This document shows, one piece after another, positions 58,393 through 64,000 of a stretch of 64,000 bases of DNA; position 1 is the first letter of the stretch; each line of letters opens with the position of its first letter. The stretch is from contig OY829330.1 in assembly GCA_963691655.1 (NCBI GenBank), forward strand, positions 17,788,182 to 17,852,181. The letters are read 5' to 3'. Origin of the DNA: Toxonevra muliebris. Lineage: Eukaryota; Arthropoda; Insecta; Diptera; Pallopteridae. A program made the position numbers and the translations under genes. The notes beneath the pieces are model-generated. The model was not told the origin of the DNA and searched no databases. It worked only from the letters and a program-made list of their open reading frames with translations.

Positions 58393-60954
58393 TTTTCCTG
58401 ATTCTTTCATTAAAATTTCAAAAGTAAAACGAAATTAAATTTTCATGTATAAGAAAATGCAGCTTTATTTCAGGCTTTTTCACAAATTGGCTTTCTTAAA
58501 TAAAAAATTCTTCCCTTTTTTTAGACATTAATATGAAAGCGAATGGGTAAACATATAAAAAAAAACAAAAGGGAAAAATATGCTCATATAGTAAATGAGA
58601 ATGACATGGAAATGAACGCCTCATCTGAAAAATTTTTACAAAAATAAACCAAGATATTGATTCAGTTGAAATAAATTTTAAGATTGAAAGAAGCGCCGCA
58701 GGCGAAAAAGTTTTACAAAAATAAAGAAAAAATTAAAATATTAAAAAAAAAAAACGCACAATTTTATTAATCTGAATCAATAACTACAAATATCCTATAA
58801 TATTAAATATTTTACGTGTATAATAATATTTCACATTATTTTAAGAATATGAGTGAGATATCCTTGTAACTTAGTTTCACTATTTTTATAGCTTGGTCAT
58901 TGGACCTTATTAGTTACTGTACTTGTATTTAAATGGTTGTGAAAACCGAGTCGATACTGTATATACATAAAATAAATTGATTGGTTCAACCTAAAAAGTT
59001 AAGTCCGTAAATAAAAAACTGATAAAATATTCAAGTTCATTATAATTCGTGGCCGCCGTATTTATATTTATTAGAGTGATGCAAAATACTGAGTTTTTGA
59101 AAAATCTTATGTCTCATGGTCTGCCAAAACATTAAAGAAATCAGCGATTATTTATTTGTTTTTGTTATCGAAACCTTCAAAATAACTTAAACTTTGTAGT
59201 ATAACCTAGGTATAGGTTACTGTAATTTTTTTTGAAAATCGTCGATTTGTGATATTGTTCAAAGGGTAACATGCACTCAGAGGTGCGGGAAAACAGACAT
59301 TTTCAAGAATTTGATTTTGAACTGTTGTGTAGTGTTTTTATTTAATACATAATACCATGTTCTAACATTATATTTTAGGTAACTTGAGAAAAATGAAAAA
59401 AAAATATATTAATTCAACTCCATTGTGAGCCTCTCTCTTATAAAAGTGCTTTGCGATGGCCATCAGCTCTCCTTAGTAGTTAATCAATTCCAAAAAAAAA
59501 TTGTTGGCGTGATGGTTTATTTTAAATCTGATCGAAGGTTTTTATCTCTGTATAAATTTCATCTAAATCCATCTTTTAAATATCGGAAAACATAGTTTTG
59601 AGAAAAACGTGCTTAAAATTCTCTCTGATGTCTATGAATAGTAAAAGGGCCCTACAATTATTGTAGGCCGTTTTTAAAACTGATTATTGAATCGACTTGA
59701 AATTTTTACTCTTGAAAATTCGAAGTGCTCGTAACCCCATAATATAAAATAAATCGCATAGTCTTGTCCCACAGATGTTCTGTATTCTGAATAGTATATA
59801 CGTTTTTCAATTTCTTATGTCTTTTAGCATGAATAAAGTGCAGTCTAGTTGCTCACAATTCTTCTTCGTACTGATATGTTGTCAGCACTCCTTGAACGTA
59901 ATGAATTTAAAACGAAAATAAAGAGAAAAATCTTTCAATATCAATGACGGTTAAATCCGCCATTTGTACTTGTTTAAGACAAAAAGTGTCCCCAGCAACG
60001 AATGTATTAAATAATCACTGTTAGCGACCTCCAAAAATTAATGTTTTTTTAAACTGTTTTTTTACGCTGTCATATTTAATATTTTTGCTTAAGACAAGTG
60101 ATCTTCAAAAACTCGGTTAATATATATAAATCTATTTAATATATTCGTTTAAGATTTGTTAACTTTTCTTTGATATGTGTATACGAGTCAATTTGCAATG
60201 TTCCGGAATTGCCCAGGTGAAATACGCGCACAAATCTGTGGGGATTTTTCTGGCACTGCTTTCTGTCATTTCCACACACTTGCTTATAAGCAGGTAGCGG
60301 ATTATGAGGAATTCTTCTTTTTTTCTGCTAAATCCTATATGATGGCTGATAAAATATATACGAGTTTCAAGCCTCTCTGATTCCAAAAATATAAATTGGA
60401 TTTTGCATTTTCTGCCTTTTTTCTGCGTAATAAATGCTTTTTTTTTGGGAGTTTTCTCCTCGCTGTGCCTTTTTAACTCTTTAGTAATTTTAATGGCTGA
60501 TATTTTGGGAATAGAATCTTTAGCACAGATGGAAACATTTTATTTTTCACTACTAAAATAAAAATATTATGTTCAGCCGGACGTAAATCCAGAGGAACAT
60601 ATTAAGGCGGTAAATTCAAAAAAACAGAAAGCGCAATTGATAACTTCTCATGTTGGGGGACAAAAACTAATTTAACGTGACCTTACCAAAATAATGCTGA
60701 CGTGTAACATGCCGTTGAAAAGCGTAATTCAAAAGCTATTTTGAGAAATACATACGAGTTTCCGATGATAGCGATGTTGGTGAAAGAACAATTTTCGTTT
60801 CTATTTCTTTTTATGTGGCTATTTTGATATTTCGAAATTTTAATTTTTTCTGTCAAGTTTGTGGTCTGGATATTTATTTCTTTCTTGGAATTTCTTTATA
60901 GACCGCAAAAATCGTGATGAAATTAAATATTAAAAAAAAAATTAAGGTTTATTA
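58393..60954. other. AT-rich intronic DNA without a recognised gene
   Basis: No transposon ends I can pair. Overlapping opposite frames at 60,159-60,386 carry no domain. ATTAAGGCGGTAAATTC at about 60,601 weakly resembles the MITE end family of 2,374 and 7,291. Confidence 0.4.
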
Positions 60955-61556
60955 AAAATATTTAATTATCTATAACGAATGCATTTCGGTTCTCAACTGC
61001 GGAACCATCATCAGCGAACATCAGTTAATCACTGAGAAATATAAGTACAAATAGAGACACATAAAGAGAAACAATGTAAATTTATACAGTAAAAGTAATT
61101 TAAATAATCTAAATGACAAAATTATGTATAGAGAGTGCGTACACAGTTACAGGTTAGAATTTAAAATAATACAGTAATTAAGAAGTTGATTCCAAGAGAG
61201 AGAGCAGAACAATTTTTATTTTTTTTTTTGGAATATCGAATAAAGGCCCAATAAGCCCAGCTTCTAAATTCATCAAGTCATCGTTAATATGAGTATGTAT
61301 CGATTCGAATGCGTCGAGTTTACATTGTTTGTTTACATTTTTAATTATCTAACATTATCGTCAAAAGATACAATTGTATGAGGTGTCGAATTATTTGAGT
61401 CACAAACATGAGCTGCTATTGCTTTGTCCAACTCTCTATTTCGCACGGATCAAAAATGTTCGCTAATTCTGGTTGCAAAAGCTCTTTTAATTTGTCCATT
61501 CTATTTTTTGCTACAATCTGAACAAGAGATTTCGTAAATACCACTATGTAAGTGGC
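60955..61556 (-). pseudogene. Penelope-like element fragment with GIY-YIG remnant
   Basis: Reading the minus strand from 61,556: GIYEISCSDCSKK, a stop, then NGQIKRAFATRISEHF, which is the GIY-YIG endonuclease core (GIY..C..C..YIGQT.R...R..EH) with the second motif damaged. It is followed by LDKAIAAHVCDSN and, in a shifted frame, LDAFES and NDDLMNLEAGLIG. The 3' end near 60,990-61,020 has GAATGCATTTCGGTTC and CATCATCAGCG, shared with the copy at 3,290. The reverse transcriptase is absent; a SINE abuts its 5' side. Confidence 0.72.
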
Positions 61557-61850
61557 CGTCTAGGGCCACACTCAGGCCAGAACGGCCCATGGTGATACCA
61601 TATGATTGGACCTACAGTTTAACGCCAGCTCCGAACGGCGGTTGTGGCAATTTTTTTTCATTTGTTGGTTTTGCCATATCCTACAAAGGTGTGTACTTGT
61701 ACATTTCCTTATAATTCTCATACACTTCATATCGATATTGAATATAAGAAGGCTATAAGAATTAACCATTAGACCACAACGGGAATCAAACCCGAATCTC
61801 CCGGGGGAAAGTCTACTAGAGCACTACCCACTAGACTATAGAGGTCATTT
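61545..61850 (-). mobile_element. tRNA-derived SINE (type 1), copy D
   Basis: Full-length inverted copy. The B box (GGTTTGATTCC on the minus strand) is almost intact. The body phrases GGCCAGAACGGCCCATGGTG, TTGGTTTTGCCAT and CACTTCATATCGATA match the other copies. No clear duplication; it borders the Penelope-like fragment in the zfh2 intron. Confidence 0.85.
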
Positions 61851-61856
61851 AATTTC

Positions 61857-63698
61857 TATTGATGAAACGATTTAAAAATTCAAACCTTTTTGCAAGTGTT
61901 TTAATCCATTTTACTATATGAACTAAAAAGAGGGAAAGGATATAAAAATTCGTTCTAAAACGAATTTTAACGCATTTTGTTTAATAGAATAAATAAATAT
62001 TGAATTTCAACTGGCTCTCAATTTTGTGTGCCTTTTTTCAGATTTATGTTGCTTTTTGTTTGGTATTTGTTTTGCAATTTTATTTTGCCTTTTAGGTCCA
62101 CAAAATCCGCTTCCTTCTTTTAAGTAATACCTACTACAAGCAAGATATATATAAAACACTTTTAAAATTAACATAGTAGATTTAAACGATTCTCTATTAA
62201 ATAAAACCAAGTTTCCGCCCATTAAAAATTTGTTTCGAAAATCGACGGTAAACATATCTGAGTTTAGAAAAATACTGATTTGCATCATTCTGCAAATAAT
62301 ACATACCCAATGAACCAAATTTAATTGAAATGCATACAGAATTTCTTTTTTGATTACGCTCACTCCACGAACATGCTAAGTTCAAACACAAAACGGGCGC
62401 TTTTTTTCGCGTTTACTTTTTTTGTACTATCGTACGGTATTTAGTTAGCTAGATTCTTATACCCGAACGAAGTTTTCGAATTACGTTAAATTTTTCTAGA
62501 TTCAACTAAAAGTTAATTAAAATAGCAAAACTCGTTATTATGGTACCTACATATAAAAAATTTTGTCAAAAGTCAGGCTGCTTATTCATTGCATTATCGT
62601 GTAGTTAAACAAAGTTTGAAGTCGTTTGGCACAGATACTCGTATAAATATAAAGGTTATCGCCGAGACGCGTGAAAAACGGATTTCAGGATTTTTTTTTA
62701 ATATAAAATAAATAAATATAAAATTGAAAACGAGTTTTAACGTTTTTATTCTTCTATCAATGTAGAGTAAATTCCAATTTTATATATAAATTGTTAAGGT
62801 TAACGCAGGGCGTTCCACAGCCTTGCTTGTTTGGGTTACAAATTCTTAAACTAAACTAAATTTGGGGGGCTTTGCCGTTTTTGTTCTCTGAAAAACGCCT
62901 AGATAACAAAATGGAAGCCGTTTGAAAAAAATCAATTTTTTTTTTTTGCTTCAACAAATGAAAAAAATATTTCGAAATCAATTTTTGAGTAAAATCTTTG
63001 CCAGATGGCCCCGAAAACTGAATTTCCTTTCAATTGTGCAAAGATTGAAGTTGTAAAGTGAAAAGCGCATTTAAAGTTTAACGTTATAAAGAATTCAGCC
63101 GGCGGACGGTTCCGCTCAACAAGCTGTAAATTAGATATGAAAATACCCTTTCACCCACGTCTTCTAAACACTTTAAAGGGAAAATTTAATTTCCCATCAG
63201 CATGAACGGTAACCTCCCGTTAATTTGAGAAGTTGCTTTTATTTGACCAAACTCGGCAGTATCATACAGTATGCAAATTGAGAGCAGTATATTGATTTAT
63301 TCCTTCCGCTAAAACTTGCTCCTATGGTGTATATTCCCCGGGCATTGTCGGATACATTGTAAGCCTTGATAATATTTTTTAAAATTTTTTGTCCAGTTGA
63401 TTTGAACTGCATATATATATGTCGAGATGATGCTAAAAATATTTAAAATTTAAAATATGGAGTAATCCAATTAACAAATATTTATGTATGTATATTTATT
63501 GTTGATTTTAATTTTTCTTTAATTTTTACATATTGTTTTTCTTATTTATTTTTAGTAATTTTTGCTGTTGTCTTAACAAACATTTTTTGTTATTATCACC
63601 TACCTACTCCAAACCACCCAGTATTATTTTAGCAAAATCTTTAAGTTCATATTTTTCAAAATACGTTAGCTGAAGGAAATGTTTTTCCCCAAATATAT
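61857..63698. other. AT-rich intronic DNA, nothing recognised
   Basis: Minus-strand frames at 62,391-62,007 have no recognised domain. No paired repeat ends found. Confidence 0.4.
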
Positions 63699-63699
63699 T

Positions 63700-63736
<37 letters not shown>

Positions 63737-63883
63737 GAAAAGTACATAAGTATAAAAACTGAAATTGACAAATGTTACCGCATATATATATAAATACAAA
63801 TAAAATATATATATATATGAATATATATGTACATATATATCACATATATATATATAGATAGATAAATATATATGTAAATATAG
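63700..63883. repeat. AT microsatellite cluster up to the splice acceptor
   Basis: (AT)n runs at about 63,702-63,733 and through 63,780-63,880 reach to within a few bases of the acceptor of the homeodomain-2 exon, leaving little pyrimidine tract. Confidence 0.85.
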
Positions 63884-64000
63884 GTCTGGTATCAAAATTC
63901 ACGAGCGCGTGAACGTAAAGGACAATTCCGCCAAAGTATGCAAATAATTAATAAAAAATGCCCATATTGTAGCGGTGTTTTTAAAGTGAAATCCGCAATT
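63884..64000 (+). CDS. zfh2: zfh2 exon (partial at window end): end of homeodomain 2 and start of next zinc finger
   Basis: Thirty-nine in-frame codons follow a TAG acceptor. They begin V-W-Y-Q-N-S-R-A-R-E-R-K-G-Q, which completes helix 3 of homeodomain 2 (residues 47-60), then reach a zinc-finger knuckle with cysteines at 63,959 and 63,968 (CPYCSGVFK). The same order, homeodomain 2 then a C-P-x-C finger, is seen in vertebrate ZFHX3. Residue 49 is Tyr where nearly all homeodomains have Phe. The exon runs out of the window; a third homeodomain and further fingers would be expected beyond it. Confidence 0.92.

Larger units (their letters stand above)
53630..63883 (+). other. zfh2 intron, 10.25 kb, splitting homeodomain 2
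   Basis: Donor CAA|GTAAGT and acceptor AATATAG|GTC, phase 0, joining Gln46 to Val47 of homeodomain 2. The intron is much longer than its neighbours because of repeats: a 2.25-kb element with long inverted repeats, a hAT-related remnant, a tandem hairpin array, a Penelope-like fragment, a SINE and AT microsatellites next to both splice sites. The acceptor tract is (AT)n-rich rather than clearly pyrimidine-rich. Confidence 0.92.

Noticed and set aside
58244..58438. Small repeat protein encoded by the palindrome array
   Set aside because: The frame follows from the repeat period and sits in an intron; no start context, homology or codon bias supports translation.
1..64000. CRISPR arrays, operons, prokaryotic defence genes or integrated virus
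   Set aside because: No spaced identical repeats, no operon-like gene spacing and no viral structural or polymerase genes; the reverse-transcriptase fragments are LINE type.

Overview
This window is nuclear DNA of an insect, most likely a higher fly (Schizophora). The base composition is AT-rich and introns use GT..AG. The mobile elements are of types usual in flies: mariner, hAT, piggyBac, Jockey-, CR1- and RTE-type LINEs, Penelope-like elements and tRNA-derived SINEs. The one host gene I can identify is zfh2, a very large zinc-finger/homeodomain transcription factor of the ZFHX family. I cannot name the species from sequence alone.

Layout. Bases 1-46,913 hold no host exon I can recognise. 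They are repeat-rich DNA, either a giant upstream zfh2 intron or intergenic sequence, because the first visible exon begins at a splice acceptor in phase 1 and so at least one coding exon lies further upstream. Plus-strand zfh2 exons follow at 46,914-48,527 (six zinc fingers, one with odd spacing), 48,958-50,461 (Gln/Ser/Ala-rich, interrupted by 200 Ns, ending inside homeodomain 1), 51,347-53,629 (end of homeodomain 1, two zinc fingers, long low-complexity linker, start of homeodomain 2) and 63,884 to the window end (end of homeodomain 2, start of the next zinc finger). The introns between them are 430, 885 and 10,254 bp; the last is full of repeats. The protein continues beyond the window.

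Mobile DNA. Many insertions can be delimited to the base by terminal inverted repeats (TIRs) and target-site duplications (TSDs). Examples are a mariner with its TA duplication but a deleted transposase core (38,443-39,387); hAT-type elements with exact 8-bp duplications (27,332-29,669; 27,467-28,519 nested inside it; 31,697-32,440 inserted in the catalytic box of a CR1-like LINE); a pogo-type element (28,807-29,550) in the same nest; two piggyBac-type elements with TTAA sites (10,220-11,897 and 18,810-20,231), each holding a SINE; a 5'-truncated LINE with a 13-bp duplication (12,121-12,405); and a 2.25-kb element with about 450-bp inverted repeats inside the last zfh2 intron. Every transposase or reverse transcriptase seen is fragmentary or broken.

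The observations most worth following are four short repeats in the zfh2 linker that resemble helix 1 of its own homeodomain 2, a Phe-to-Tyr change in the near-invariant WFxN core of homeodomain 2, the ordered transposon nests, the long-hairpin element in the intron, and a tandem hairpin array at 58,268-58,392. I found no CRISPR, operon or other prokaryote-like system, and no convincing new molecular system.
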